From the NCBI GenBank assembly GCA_910574255.1, contig CAJTAK010000003.1, positions 1-64,000 on the forward strand: a stretch of 64,000 nt of DNA, in the 5' to 3' direction. This document shows positions 44,298-53,685 of this stretch, piece after piece. The notes beneath the pieces were generated by a model that was not told where the DNA came from, did no database searches, and saw only the letters and a list, made by a program, of their open reading frames with translations. The translations under genes were made by a program, and so were the position numbers. The stretch comes from Clostridia bacterium (lineage in GTDB: Bacteria; Bacillota; Clostridia; Lachnospirales; Lachnospiraceae). Numbering within the stretch: position 1 is the stretch's first letter; each line of letters begins with the position of its first letter.

Positions 44298-45074
44298 ATG
44301 ATTTTAACTATAGATATCGGAAATACAAATATTGTAATCGGATGTTTTGATAAGAAGTGTCTGCTCTTCCAAGAACGCTTTGAGACGAATCACCAGTCTG
44401 CCAGTTTGGAATACGCCGTGATTCTTCGGGAAACCTTTTCCCTTTATGGCATTGACACTTCCAATATCGATGGTGGAATCATTTCTTCCGTCGTTCCCTC
44501 CGTTACAGATACCATCAAAGTTGCGGTGGAACGGTTTACCGGATCCAGTTTTTTGGTGGTAGGCCCTGGTATCAAAACGGGACTTAAGATGGAAGTGGAC
44601 AATCCTGCCCAACAGGGAAGTGATCTGGTGGTAGGGGCTGTTGCCGGTATTCACAATTATCCCGTTCCTCAGATTCTGATCGATATGGGTACGGCTACTA
44701 CGGTTTCGGTCATCAATCAAGATAAGGCTTTTATCGGGAAGATGATTCTGCCGGGTGTTGCCATCTCTCTGGATGCTCTTTCTTCCCATACTGCTCAGCT
44801 TCCCACGGTATCTATTGATCCTCCCCGAAAGCTGATTGGCAGCAATACGGTGGACTCTATTAAGAGCGGCATTCTCTATGGCAATGCCGGAGCCTTAGAC
44901 GGACTCATTGACCGCATAGAGCAGGAGCTTGGAGAACCCTGTACTGTCGTTGCCACCGGCGGACTATCCCCTGTGATTACGCCTCTGTGCAGACATCAGA
45001 TTCTTTTGGATGAGGCTCTGCTTTTAAAGGGACTTTTACTTCTTTATGAAAAAAATTGTAATTCCCAAGGGTAA
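44298..45074 (+). CDS. coaX: Type III pantothenate kinase CoaX
   Basis: First committed enzyme of coenzyme A synthesis, 258 residues. It has the type III features: 'MILTIDIGNTNIVIG' (phosphate loop), 'IISSVVPSVT', 'IDMGTATTVSVI' (ATP-binding loop), 'GSDLVVGAVAG' and 'VVATGGLSPVI' near the C-terminus. Type III enzymes are not inhibited by CoA and need a monovalent cation. It follows the probable pantothenate importer. Confidence 0.95.
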   Translation: MILTIDIGNTNIVIGCFDKKCLLFQERFETNHQSASLEYAVILRETFSLYGIDTSNIDGGIISSVVPSVTDTIKVAVERFTGSSFLVVGPGIKTGLKMEVDNPAQQGSDLVVGAVAGIHNYPVPQILIDMGTATTVSVINQDKAFIGKMILPGVAISLDALSSHTAQLPTVSIDPPRKLIGSNTVDSIKSGILYGNAGALDGLIDRIEQELGEPCTVVATGGLSPVITPLCRHQILLDEALLLKGLLLLYEKNCNSQG

Positions 45075-45089
45075 AGGAAGAAAGCTTTC

Positions 45090-47045
45090 CTAAACCCCCA
45101 TATCCTCCTGCTGAATATTTTGATAAATAAGCGACTCAAATTCTTGAAAGGAATTGCAATTACGCACTTCCTGTATCATGGTATCCTCCCCAAACTGGGA
45201 AATCAGTGCCTCATACAGGAGACGAAAGTTCTTCTTATCCGCCTTATTGATGGCAAGCAGCAGTACCAGATTCACCGTATTATTTCCCCACAAAATTCCC
45301 TTTTTTGAAATAGCAAGGGCAATACTGGTCTTTATGGCATCCATATAAGCAGAATGGGGAATCGCAATATTTCCAAAAGCCGTTGTCGCCGCATATTCCC
45401 GCTTCAAAACCTTTTCCTCAAAATCCTTATGCGTATAATTCTTTTCCTGAAGCTTTCGGCAAAGGCAGGCTATCACTTCTTTCCAATCTGCACATTCCGG
45501 ATTGATGAGGGTCAAATCTTCCTCAAAAAAAGTGTGAAAGCAGGTTCGTAATTTATAATTGCTATAAAACAGTTCATGCTTTGCCAGGGCCTCCTGGATA
45601 ATGTGATACTGAGCCATAAGATTAAAGGGCATCAGCTTTACCACGGTGTATTCCTTGCAAAAGCCCTCCTGAACCGGAATGGTAGTAAAAAGCATTTTAA
45701 AGAGCGTTTCCTTTGTCCTTTCCGTCAATTCCTCCAACTCTTCTACATTATGCACGGTTCCAATCAGCTTGATTTGATTTCCAAAGGAAAGCATCAGCTT
45801 ATTGGAAAGCTCAATACAAAGATTCTGATAATCGGGGCACAGAAGCACAGCCGAAATCTTGGAATTGTTCACATTCTGCCGTTCGATCTCGGCCCCGATG
45901 TGTATAGCAAGAAATGCAATCTCATCCTCGGGAATGGCAACGTGATACCTCTCCATCAAATCCAGTCCCACAAAAATTGCCATATCAAAGATCGTCGGGC
46001 TGTTGCGTTTGATGGATTCCGTCAGAGGATTCGCCGCCGGACGTCCCTCCCTCACCCGAAACAGCATATTCTTAAGATGGAGACAAAAAGGGGCAAAAAA
46101 GGATTCACCCGACAAATCAAACAGATACAGATTGCTGATTTGCTCCATATAATAATGAGTCAAATCTACAATCTCTTCCCCTGCAATCTCCTTTAGATTC
46201 TCACTGGTTCCTGACAGCGTGTAGCTTGCATTTGCCTTAATCAGCATATATATTTCAAATCGTTCCGATTCATTCAGACGGATCTGAAAGCCCTCCTCCA
46301 GATCCCCGCAGAGTGTATTCAAAAGCTTCTCTTCCCGTTCATTCTCCACTGCAAAATTAGATGGGCAGGAATCCAGAAAATTTCCGTTTAGTTCCCGTTC
46401 TACCAGAATCACCAGATGGAGCATCATGTTAATGGCGGCAAAATCATTTAAATAGAAATCATTCTTTTTAAAATCGGACACCACAATCTGATTTAACTTG
46501 TCAATATCAATGCCGGAAAAACATTCTTTCAATTGTCTTGTATCCATAAAACTAGTTCCGGATTCTTCATTCAAAATATAGCTGATGAGCTTCCGCTTAT
46601 CTTTTTCTTTTCCTTTCATGCGTACACAGTCATTTTCACAGATAAATTCCACCTGATAAGAAGCAAAGGTCTTATTCATCCTGGAAATGACTCCTTTGAT
46701 GGTAGAATAGCTGACACACAGGCTGTCACACAGTTCAAACAGATCCAGGCGGGAGTTATGCCCCAGAATCAACTGCTTAATAATATAGAAAGCACGTTCA
46801 TCAAAGGTCTGGGGAATCTCATCCTCTCTGTCATCCATCAGGAAAGCGGAGGTAATCTGATTGTTGATCCGGTAACCGTTTCGGGAAGAAAGGATAATCT
46901 TTTTATCATAGAGAGAATTGATTTCCTTTACATGGTTTTTTACAGATCGGACAGAAATGGAAAGAGCCTCCGAAATCTCCAAGCTGGTCTGTGGTTTATT
47001 CTGAGCTAATAGATATTTTAACAATTCACTTAAATTTTTCTGCAC
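45090..47045 (-). CDS. licR: LicR-type PTS-regulated transcriptional activator
   Basis: A 651-residue regulator of the BglG/MtlR/LicR group: N-terminal helix-turn-helix domains (about 1-150; 'SLEISEALSISVRSVKNHVKEI', 'LCVSYSTIKGVISRM'), two PRD domains (about 165-395; conserved His in 'DLTHYYMEQIS' and 'FLAIHIGAEIE'), an EIIB-like domain and an EIIA domain of the mannitol/fructose type with 'IAIPHSAYMDAI'. Phosphorylation of these sites by the PTS sets activity. GTG at 47045, eight bases after GGGGAGG, is the best start; an ATG at 47075 has no site. Divergent from the PTS operon it should activate. Confidence 0.9.
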   Translation of the reverse strand: MQKNLSELLKYLLAQNKPQTSLEISEALSISVRSVKNHVKEINSLYDKKIILSSRNGYRINNQITSAFLMDDREDEIPQTFDERAFYIIKQLILGHNSRLDLFELCDSLCVSYSTIKGVISRMNKTFASYQVEFICENDCVRMKGKEKDKRKLISYILNEESGTSFMDTRQLKECFSGIDIDKLNQIVVSDFKKNDFYLNDFAAINMMLHLVILVERELNGNFLDSCPSNFAVENEREEKLLNTLCGDLEEGFQIRLNESERFEIYMLIKANASYTLSGTSENLKEIAGEEIVDLTHYYMEQISNLYLFDLSGESFFAPFCLHLKNMLFRVREGRPAANPLTESIKRNSPTIFDMAIFVGLDLMERYHVAIPEDEIAFLAIHIGAEIERQNVNNSKISAVLLCPDYQNLCIELSNKLMLSFGNQIKLIGTVHNVEELEELTERTKETLFKMLFTTIPVQEGFCKEYTVVKLMPFNLMAQYHIIQEALAKHELFYSNYKLRTCFHTFFEEDLTLINPECADWKEVIACLCRKLQEKNYTHKDFEEKVLKREYAATTAFGNIAIPHSAYMDAIKTSIALAISKKGILWGNNTVNLVLLLAINKADKKNFRLLYEALISQFGEDTMIQEVRNCNSFQEFESLIYQNIQQEDMGV

Positions 47046-47135
47046 AAAAACAGCCTCCCCGTCCCATATCTGCATTACCTTGTTTCTCTATTTTTTCATT
47101 ATAAGCATAAAACCCAAGGGCGGACAACCAGAAAA

Positions 47136-47188
47136 TTGCACTCCAAAGTGCAAAAGGCTGATGAAATCACTTGCACCGGACAGTGCAA
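47136..47188. promoter_or_regulatory. Twin operator for the LicR-type activator
   Basis: Two 18-base inverted repeats with the same layout, TTGCACT-N4-AGTGCAA at 47136-47153 and TTGCACC-N4-AGTGCAA at 47171-47188, offset by 35 bases. They lie upstream of the PTS promoter, as expected for an activator of the MtlR/LicR kind. Confidence 0.75.
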
Positions 47189-47196
47189 AAGACAAG

Positions 47197-47225
47197 TTGA
47201 GGGACACCGAAAAATTATGGATAAT
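47197..47225 (+). promoter_or_regulatory. Promoter of the PTS operon
   Basis: TTGAGG (47197-47202), 17-base spacer, GATAAT (47220-47225), just downstream of the twin operators and 55 bases before the IIB start. Confidence 0.7.
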
Positions 47226-47279
47226 GGCCTTAGCAAAACAAACATACCAGGGTTTGTAAAACGGAAAGGAGAACAAGAT

Positions 47280-47597
47280 ATGGAAAACTTAAAAATCTTA
47301 TTGTGCTGCGGTGCCGGCATGTCCAGCGGATTCCTGGCAAGCAATGCCAGAAAGGTAGCAAAGAAACAGAAGCTCTCGGTCAGCGTGGAGGCAAGAAGCC
47401 ATTCGGAGGTGGCGGAACATCTGAATTACATTGACGTGCTTCTCATTGGCCCTCACTATGCCATGGAGTTAGATAACTTTAAGGAAACGGCGGCCCCCTA
47501 CGGCGTTAAGGTAGGCGTGATTCCTCAGGATGTGTACGCTTCCTTAGACGGTGCCCGGCTGATTGAACTGGCAAAGAAGCTTGCAGAGGAAAACTAA
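47280..47597 (+). CDS. licB: PTS lactose/cellobiose-type subunit IIB
   Basis: A 105-residue phospho-carrier that passes phosphate from IIA to the sugar through a Cys. 'ILLCCGAGMSSGFLA' holds the phosphorylated Cys near residue 9-10, and 'LLIGPHYA' and 'DVYASLDGARLIELAKKL' complete the fold. AAAGGAG before the ATG. First gene of a IIB-IIC-IIA-phosphoglucosidase operon with the same subunit order as B. subtilis licBCA. Confidence 0.93.
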   Translation: MENLKILLCCGAGMSSGFLASNARKVAKKQKLSVSVEARSHSEVAEHLNYIDVLLIGPHYAMELDNFKETAAPYGVKVGVIPQDVYASLDGARLIELAKKLAEEN

Positions 47598-47621
47598 TAC
47601 ATTAAGAAAAGGGAGAGACTC

Positions 47622-48854
47622 ATGAATAAACTGATGAACTGGCTGAGTGAAAGCTTTGCACCCAATGCCAACAAATTATTTTCAAAGCCCTGGATTGCGG
47701 CTGTCTCCGCATCCATGCAGAAAGTTGTTCCATTCATTTTGACAGGCTCTTTGATTTATTTTTATAATGTAATCAAATCCTTTGTTCCGGCATTGCCGGA
47801 TTTGTCACCCATTGCCAACTACAGCTTTGGACTTATTTCCATTATGATTGCTTTTATGATGGCAAATCAGTGTATGGAAAAGCTTCAGCATCCGGCCTAT
47901 ACCATTAACGCCGGCCTGGTAGCAATCTGTATCATGCTTATGGTTTCCACTCCAAGCGGGGAGATGGCTGACAGCTTCTCCGGTTTTCTGGGAAATGTGG
48001 GACCGACGGGTATTGCAGTCGGTATGATTTGCGGGTTATTTACAGCCCTTGTATTCCATCTTTGGGCAAAGCTTAAGTTTCTGGAGAACAGCAGTATTCC
48101 GGACTTTGTGGTGTCCTGGATTAATGTGATCATTCCCAATATTATCGTGCTTGGGGTAACTATGGTACTGATATTCCACCTGAGAATCAACGTGCTTGAC
48201 ATTATCATTGGTATTTTTATGCCTTTGACAAAAGTAGCCCAGACGCTGCCCGGCTTTATTCTGATTTCCCTGTTGTATGCCTTTTTCTATACTCTGGGAA
48301 TCTCCACCTGGCTCTGGAATGCACTTACCACACCGATTTTTATGGTTGCAATCCAGGAAAATATTGATGCGGCAGCAGCCGGGGGCGTGGCAACAAATAT
48401 TGTAACCTCGGAAGCATTCTTTACAATGGCATTTATCACCATGGGCGGTGTCTGTGCCACACTGGGACTCAATATTCTCATGTGCTTCTCAAAATCCAGG
48501 CAGTTAAAGATGCTTGGCAGAGTATTTATCGCACCCTCAATTTTTAATATCAATGAGCCTATGATGTTTGGAGCTCCCATTGTCTTTAACCCGATTTTAA
48601 TGCTTCCTGCCTGGATCAATGCCATTATCGGACCTACATATGTATGGATCTTAATGAGCACGGGCCTTTTGAAGATTCCGTCCATGATGGTACAGGTGGG
48701 ACAGATTCCGGCACCGGCATCCAGTGTGATGATCACACAGGATATGAGAGCTATTTTATGGTGGGCAGTATTACTGGTGATTTACACTGCCGTCTGGTAT
48801 CCGTTCTACAAGGTATTTGAAAAGAACAAGCTGGCGGAGGAAGCCGCAGCATAA
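47622..48854 (+). CDS. licC: PTS cellobiose/lichenan-type subunit IIC
   Basis: Membrane channel subunit of 410 residues with about ten hydrophobic segments and the family markers 'INEPMMFGAPIVFNPILMLP' and 'STWLWNALTTPIFM'. It translocates a beta-glucoside or disaccharide while IIB phosphorylates it. 24 bases after the IIB stop. Confidence 0.93.
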   Translation: MNKLMNWLSESFAPNANKLFSKPWIAAVSASMQKVVPFILTGSLIYFYNVIKSFVPALPDLSPIANYSFGLISIMIAFMMANQCMEKLQHPAYTINAGLVAICIMLMVSTPSGEMADSFSGFLGNVGPTGIAVGMICGLFTALVFHLWAKLKFLENSSIPDFVVSWINVIIPNIIVLGVTMVLIFHLRINVLDIIIGIFMPLTKVAQTLPGFILISLLYAFFYTLGISTWLWNALTTPIFMVAIQENIDAAAAGGVATNIVTSEAFFTMAFITMGGVCATLGLNILMCFSKSRQLKMLGRVFIAPSIFNINEPMMFGAPIVFNPILMLPAWINAIIGPTYVWILMSTGLLKIPSMMVQVGQIPAPASSVMITQDMRAILWWAVLLVIYTAVWYPFYKVFEKNKLAEEAAA

Positions 48855-48889
48855 ACCAATAATTATTATTATTACGGAACTATAATCAG

Positions 48890-48981
48890 TAATGTCACTC
48901 ACAGTGCACAAATCAATTTACAGACATATGTACTTGTGGCTGGAAATTGATTTAGGCAAAGGTGTACTGTGAGTGATATTA
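48890..48981 (+). repeat. Long imperfect hairpin C between IIC and IIA genes
   Basis: Outer stem TCACTCACAGT / ACTGTGAGTGA extended by TAAT / ATTA and GCAC / GTGT, an 8-base 3' bulge, AAATCAATTT / AAATTGATTT, and a 24-base apical arm (48920-48943) sharing 'GACA.ATG....TTGTGGC.GG' with hairpin B. The flank 'GATATTACGGAAC' matches hairpin B's 'GATATTGCGGAAC'. It ends a dozen bases before the ribosome binding site of the IIA gene. 'CGGAACTATAA' also occurs just before its left arm. Confidence 0.72.
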
Positions 48982-49008
48982 CGGAACTATAAATAGGAGG
49001 CAGAGTTT

Positions 49009-49368
49009 ATGAGCGAATTGGAAAAGGAAGTATTGGAAGAGCAGGAAGAAAGCGAACTGGTTCCCGTAGCTATGCAGATTATTATGCATGCCGGAGATGC
49101 AAGAATTAAGATAACAGAGGCTCTAAAGACAGCCAAAAAGTTTGATTTTGAAAAAGCAGCAACAGAAATGAGAGAAGCAAAGAGGGAGATCACCCTGGCC
49201 CACAACTGTCAGACGGAAATTATCCAAAACGAAGCAAGCGGTATCAGCTACGGTTTCTCCCTGCTGTTTGCCCATGCCCAGGATACCCTGATGACGATTA
49301 ATTCCGAAGTAAGAATGGCGGAAGAAATGATCGATATTCTGAGACTGCTTGACGAAAAATGCAGATAG
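49009..49368 (+). CDS. licA: PTS lactose/cellobiose-type subunit IIA
   Basis: A 119-residue, three-helix-bundle phospho-carrier. The phosphorylated His is in 'LLFAHAQDTLMT' near residue 86, and 'IIMHAGDARIKI' is also typical. The N-terminal stretch is acidic. AGGAGG lies before the ATG and immediately after hairpin C. Confidence 0.93.
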   Translation: MSELEKEVLEEQEESELVPVAMQIIMHAGDARIKITEALKTAKKFDFEKAATEMREAKREITLAHNCQTEIIQNEASGISYGFSLLFAHAQDTLMTINSEVRMAEEMIDILRLLDEKCR

Positions 49369-49380
49369 GAGGGAATCAGA

Positions 49381-50823
49381 ATGAAGAAAGAATTTCCCAA
49401 GGGGTTTCTGTGGGGGGCATCCACCAGTGCTTACCAGGTGGAGGGTGCTGCCTATGAGGATGGCAAAAAGGCCTCCCAGCAGGATGTGATCAATCATGAA
49501 AATTATGAAAAACACGGCTTTGCCAATGCGGATATTGCCAGTGACCACTACCATCATTTTAAAGAGGATGTTGCTCTGATGAAAGAAATGGGATTTTCAG
49601 CCTATCGCTTTTCCATTGCCTGGTCAAGAGTGTTTCCCGATGGTGTGGGCGATGTCAATGAAAAGGGGATCCAATTCTATCGGGATCTGATTGATGAACT
49701 GATCCGAAATGATATTGAGCCCATTGTAACCTTGTATCACTATGATCTTCCCTGGACTCTGGTAGAAAAATATGACGGCTGGATTGACCGGCAGGTGGTG
49801 GCTGATTTTGAATATTATGCCCGGTACGTGATCAACGAATTCAAGGACAAGGTTAAATACTGGACCACCATCAATGAGCAGAGCATTATTGTCCAGTATA
49901 TTGAGCAAAAGTGTTTTATTCCGGAAAAATACCGTGGAAATAACCAGATACGGTATCAGATCAATCATCATATGAATCTGGCACATGCCATTGCCTGTAA
50001 GCTGGTCCACGAACTGGTGCCCGGCGGAATGGTGGGGGCTGCTCTCGGCTACGCACCCGTCTATCCTCTTTCTTCCTCTCCGCAGGATATGATGGCCGCA
50101 CAGAATGCCCATGATCTGCGTAATGCATTTTATCTGGATATTTATTTCAAAGGATTTTATACGAAATCCGCTATGATTTATCTGGAGGAACACGGGCTTG
50201 CACCGGTGATTGAACCCGGAGACATGGAGCTTATTGAAGAGGGCGAATCCGATTTCCTTGCTCTGAACTATTATTACAGTGATTGTGCCAAGGCGTGCCC
50301 CTTAGACGCAGGAAAAGAAATCAGCTATGGCGGCGTGAATCTGTCCGGAAAGAAAGGGGAAATGTCTGGCTTTGAGACACATCCGGGATTTTACGAGATG
50401 TGCAAGAATCCGAATCTTGACACCACGGACTGGGATTGGTCCATTGATCCTACAGGTCTGGAATATCTGTTCCGTGATATCTATATGCGTTACAATAAAC
50501 CTCTGATGATAACGGAAAATGGTATGGGTGCCTTTGATACCTTAACGGAGGATGGAAAGATTCATGATGACTATCGGATACAGTACTTAAGAGAACATAT
50601 TAAGGCCATGAAAAGAGCTATGGACTATGGTGTGGAAATACTGGCTTACTGCCCCTGGTCAGCACTGGATTTGATTTCCACCAGCAATGGGGTGAAAAAA
50701 CGCTACGGCTTCATCTATGTAGATCGGACGGATGATGATCCCAAAGAGTGTAAGCGTTTGAAAAAGGATTCCTTTTATTGGTATCAGAAAGTTCTGAAAT
50801 CAAATGGGGACGAGCTGGATTAA
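49381..50823 (+). CDS. GH1 6-phospho-beta-glucosidase
   Basis: A 480-residue TIM-barrel hydrolase that would split the phosphorylated disaccharide delivered by the PTS. The acid/base Glu is in 'TTINEQSI' (near 165) and the nucleophile Glu in 'MITENGMGA' (near 380). N-terminal signature 'FPKGFLWGASTSAYQVEGA'. The 'YGFIYVDR' end is typical of the phospho-glucosidase branch, and the operon position supports that over a plain beta-glucosidase. AGGAGG precedes the ATG. Confidence 0.94.
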   Translation: MKKEFPKGFLWGASTSAYQVEGAAYEDGKKASQQDVINHENYEKHGFANADIASDHYHHFKEDVALMKEMGFSAYRFSIAWSRVFPDGVGDVNEKGIQFYRDLIDELIRNDIEPIVTLYHYDLPWTLVEKYDGWIDRQVVADFEYYARYVINEFKDKVKYWTTINEQSIIVQYIEQKCFIPEKYRGNNQIRYQINHHMNLAHAIACKLVHELVPGGMVGAALGYAPVYPLSSSPQDMMAAQNAHDLRNAFYLDIYFKGFYTKSAMIYLEEHGLAPVIEPGDMELIEEGESDFLALNYYYSDCAKACPLDAGKEISYGGVNLSGKKGEMSGFETHPGFYEMCKNPNLDTTDWDWSIDPTGLEYLFRDIYMRYNKPLMITENGMGAFDTLTEDGKIHDDYRIQYLREHIKAMKRAMDYGVEILAYCPWSALDLISTSNGVKKRYGFIYVDRTDDDPKECKRLKKDSFYWYQKVLKSNGDELD

Positions 50824-50857
50824 AGCATCAAAAGCAGGAAGCTCATAAAAGTTCGGA

Positions 50858-50894
50858 AGCGGCCACGGCAATTAATTGACTTGCTGCGGCCGCT
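50858..50894. terminator. Terminator between the PTS operon and the histidine kinase
   Basis: Convergent-gene hairpin: AGCGGCCACGGCAA pairs with TTGCTGCGGCCGCT (one mismatch, one G-T) with a 9-base loop; T-rich sequence follows on the plus strand. Confidence 0.7.
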
Positions 50895-50941
50895 ATTTCT
50901 ACCAAGTTTTTCTAATGGTGCCCTCCATATCCTCTTCCGGA

Positions 50942-53527
50942 TCAATGGCCTATTGTCCGGCCGAATTTCAGGCGGCCCATAACTTGAAACATCTTCTTCA
51001 TGTCTACGGGTTTCGCCAGATGCTCATTCATTCCGGCATCCTTCGCCAGTGCAATATCTTCTTCAAATGCGTTCGCCGACAGTGCAATGATAGGCACAAG
51101 CTTCGCATCCGCCCGATCCAGACCTCGAATCACACGGGTTGCCTCATATCCGCTCATAACCGGCATCATCAAATCCATAAGCACACAGTCAAAGGTTCCC
51201 GGAGCAGATGCCGCAAATGCATCCACCGCCGCTTTTCCGTCATTTGCCGTCACAACCTCTGCCCCTGCCTCTTTCAGCATAAACTCCACAATTTCACAGT
51301 TGATCTCATTATCCTCTACCAGAAGCACACGCATCCCAGCAACATTCCCTGCATCATTCCCGGACGGTTCTCTCCATGCCTCGTCAATCTGAATGGGCAG
51401 CATAATCCGGAACTCGCTTCCCTCGCCGACCCGGCTGTCTACCTCAATGCTCCCTTCCATCTGGTCTACGATCTTTTTCACGGTGGACATGCCAAGCCCA
51501 ATACCGTTATAGTTGGTTCTTGCACCCTGATCCTCCTGAGTAAAGGGCTCAAAAATATGCTTTTTAAAGTCCTCGCCAATGCCGATTCCGGTATCTTTTA
51601 TCACAAAGAGGAAGCTTGCCCTCCCGTTTTGGTGTGCATTCTCCCTTATCCGGACAGACACGGAGCCATGAGACCGATTGTATTTGATGGCATTGTCAAT
51701 CGTATTAAGAAGAATCTGCTTTACATGCAGCGGATTCCCAATCAGTCTCCCATGCTGCAACTCAACATCCAGCGTCAGCCGGATTCCCCTTTCCTCCGCC
51801 TGCGGGGACAGGATTGTGACGCTGTTTTCCACCAGTTCCCAAAGATCAAAAGGCTCCTCTGCCTCCGTCCGGCTTCCGCTTTCCAACTTGCTGATCTGAA
51901 GAACGTCATTTACCAGGGACAGAAGATGTTCTGTTGATACACGGATTTTCTTCCTGCAGTCTCTCTGCATCTCCGGATCCTGCTGTCTTTTCTCCATGAT
52001 AGACAGCATTCCCAGAATCCCATTGATAGGCGTGCGGAGATCGTGGGACATATGGGAAAGAAATTCGCTCTTTGCGGAATTTGCCCGCCGGACCTTCTCA
52101 AGGAGCTCCATAATGGCCTGTTCCTGCTTCTTCCTTGTCACCATAATCTCCGTGATATCCTGATGATAGCCATTCAAACTGCTGCCCGGTTTTTTAAATG
52201 TTTTGTCGGGCACGCCGCCGCAGCGGACATAAATTTTCCCAAGCTCGGGATGGTTCCAGGGGTAAATCACTTCGGAACGGCCTGTTTCCAATATTTCCCG
52301 CACCGACTCCTGTACCATGACCACATAATCCGGTTCAATATGTTCAAACCAGTGCCGATAGCAATCCTCTGGCCCGATCTCATCCGAAACGCCCAAAAGA
52401 CTACGCATGGTCCGGTCCGTATACATTCTTGGCTGACAGCCCTCCTCCAGTTCAATCGTCCAGATACCGGTTCTGGCTCCCTCCAGAATGTCCTCCAGAC
52501 TCTGCCTCGCCTCCAGTTTGTCTTTCTCTTCCTGTTCCACTACGGCGTTAATGTCCCGCTGAGCAAATATGGCACAGTTTTCTTCCTCCGTCTTTTCCGT
52601 GGCGGAAAAATGAATCTCCAGGTATTTCAGTCCGCAGGTGCTGTCTTTCTCCTGATACCGGATGGAAAATTTCTTCTTTTCCTTAAGCTTCGCCAGTACA
52701 TAGTCTTTTTTTGTCATGGCCCGAAAGCGTTCCTGATCCCGGGGGATCACATACTGAGATATGTACTGCTCCATAGCTGTCTGATAACCGCCCTCAAAAC
52801 AAGCAGCCCAATCCATGCTCAACCGTTCACTGTTCCGATAGGTCTCACATTCGCCCGTATCAAAGTTTACCTGATAGATGCCCAGGTAATCCACACTCAG
52901 GGCATGGAGAACCTTATAGCTCCTCTTTTGAAGCTCACGGACCAAATCACGCCGCTTCAGAGAGGATACAATAAAATATGCCGCAGTCTGAAGCATATTG
53001 GATGCATATTCCAACGATTTTACGGGCGGGTTGTCCACGCCGTAAAAGCCGATAACCTTTTCTCCGTTATAAAGCGGAACCACCACAAGGGAATGAATGT
53101 GCTGACGCTTCAGATTTTCATACTGAAGAGGCTCCGTCTTCCGAATATCCTCTATACTCTTGATAACGATATGCCTGCCGATGCTAAAGTTCCGATACCA
53201 GCTTGCACATACCTCCGGGGGAACATTTTGAAGATTATCCTTTTCCGGCTCCACTCCTTCGGCCGCCCACTCATAAGTATTGTCATCTCCGCCGGACTCG
53301 TTCTGCTCAAAAATATAGGTACGCTCCCCGTTCAACGCTTTTCCCAGGTACCCTAACAGCACTTCAAGGGACTGGTCCGGCGTTCCCTCCAGCAACGCAA
53401 CACGAAGGCCCTCATTGATTACAGCCTCCAGATTCTGAACGCTTTGCATACCGCTGTGCTGCTCACGGTCCCCGACACCCGGCATACCTTCACCCGCCGT
53501 CCCCAAAAGCTCCCTTACATTATCCAT
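50942..53527 (-). CDS. Hybrid sensor histidine kinase
   Basis: An 861-residue soluble hybrid kinase without membrane segments. A GAF-like domain (about 35-190), PAS-like regions (about 205-330 and 345-465), a HisKA domain with the phospho-acceptor His at 495 ('SHMSHDLRTPING'), an HATPase domain ('NAIKYN', 'DTGIGIGEDFKKHIFEPFTQ') and a C-terminal receiver (about 735-855) with phospho-Asp in 'VLMDLMMPVMSG'. The ATG at 53527 follows GGAGGG; a GTG five codons earlier is inside that site. No separate DNA-binding output is nearby. It may feed a phosphorelay or act through protein contacts. Confidence 0.9.
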   Translation of the reverse strand: MDNVRELLGTAGEGMPGVGDREQHSGMQSVQNLEAVINEGLRVALLEGTPDQSLEVLLGYLGKALNGERTYIFEQNESGGDDNTYEWAAEGVEPEKDNLQNVPPEVCASWYRNFSIGRHIVIKSIEDIRKTEPLQYENLKRQHIHSLVVVPLYNGEKVIGFYGVDNPPVKSLEYASNMLQTAAYFIVSSLKRRDLVRELQKRSYKVLHALSVDYLGIYQVNFDTGECETYRNSERLSMDWAACFEGGYQTAMEQYISQYVIPRDQERFRAMTKKDYVLAKLKEKKKFSIRYQEKDSTCGLKYLEIHFSATEKTEEENCAIFAQRDINAVVEQEEKDKLEARQSLEDILEGARTGIWTIELEEGCQPRMYTDRTMRSLLGVSDEIGPEDCYRHWFEHIEPDYVVMVQESVREILETGRSEVIYPWNHPELGKIYVRCGGVPDKTFKKPGSSLNGYHQDITEIMVTRKKQEQAIMELLEKVRRANSAKSEFLSHMSHDLRTPINGILGMLSIMEKRQQDPEMQRDCRKKIRVSTEHLLSLVNDVLQISKLESGSRTEAEEPFDLWELVENSVTILSPQAEERGIRLTLDVELQHGRLIGNPLHVKQILLNTIDNAIKYNRSHGSVSVRIRENAHQNGRASFLFVIKDTGIGIGEDFKKHIFEPFTQEDQGARTNYNGIGLGMSTVKKIVDQMEGSIEVDSRVGEGSEFRIMLPIQIDEAWREPSGNDAGNVAGMRVLLVEDNEINCEIVEFMLKEAGAEVVTANDGKAAVDAFAASAPGTFDCVLMDLMMPVMSGYEATRVIRGLDRADAKLVPIIALSANAFEEDIALAKDAGMNEHLAKPVDMKKMFQVMGRLKFGRTIGH

Positions 53528-53685
53528 ATACCCGCCCTCCACATAGACCGTCAGCCACCCTTACTGCATCTGCAAATTCAAGTGCAAAGAAGCTTTTCCC
53601 GCTTCGTCACAAACGACCACAGGTCTTGTGTCATCATACCATATGACCCCGGGCACGTCAATATAGAGCATAATCCGCAAATCGC
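53528..53685. other. Gap between ABC operon end and histidine kinase
   Basis: About 160 bases that should contain the kinase promoter. I see no convincing terminator for the ABC operon, so read-through into the kinase gene is possible. Confidence 0.35.

Noticed and set aside
50876..51937. 353-codon plus-strand frame
   Set aside because: Also antisense to the hybrid kinase; Cys/His-rich noise.
52043..53356. 437-codon open frame opposite the histidine kinase
   Set aside because: Antisense shadow of a gene with clear HisKA, ATPase and receiver motifs.
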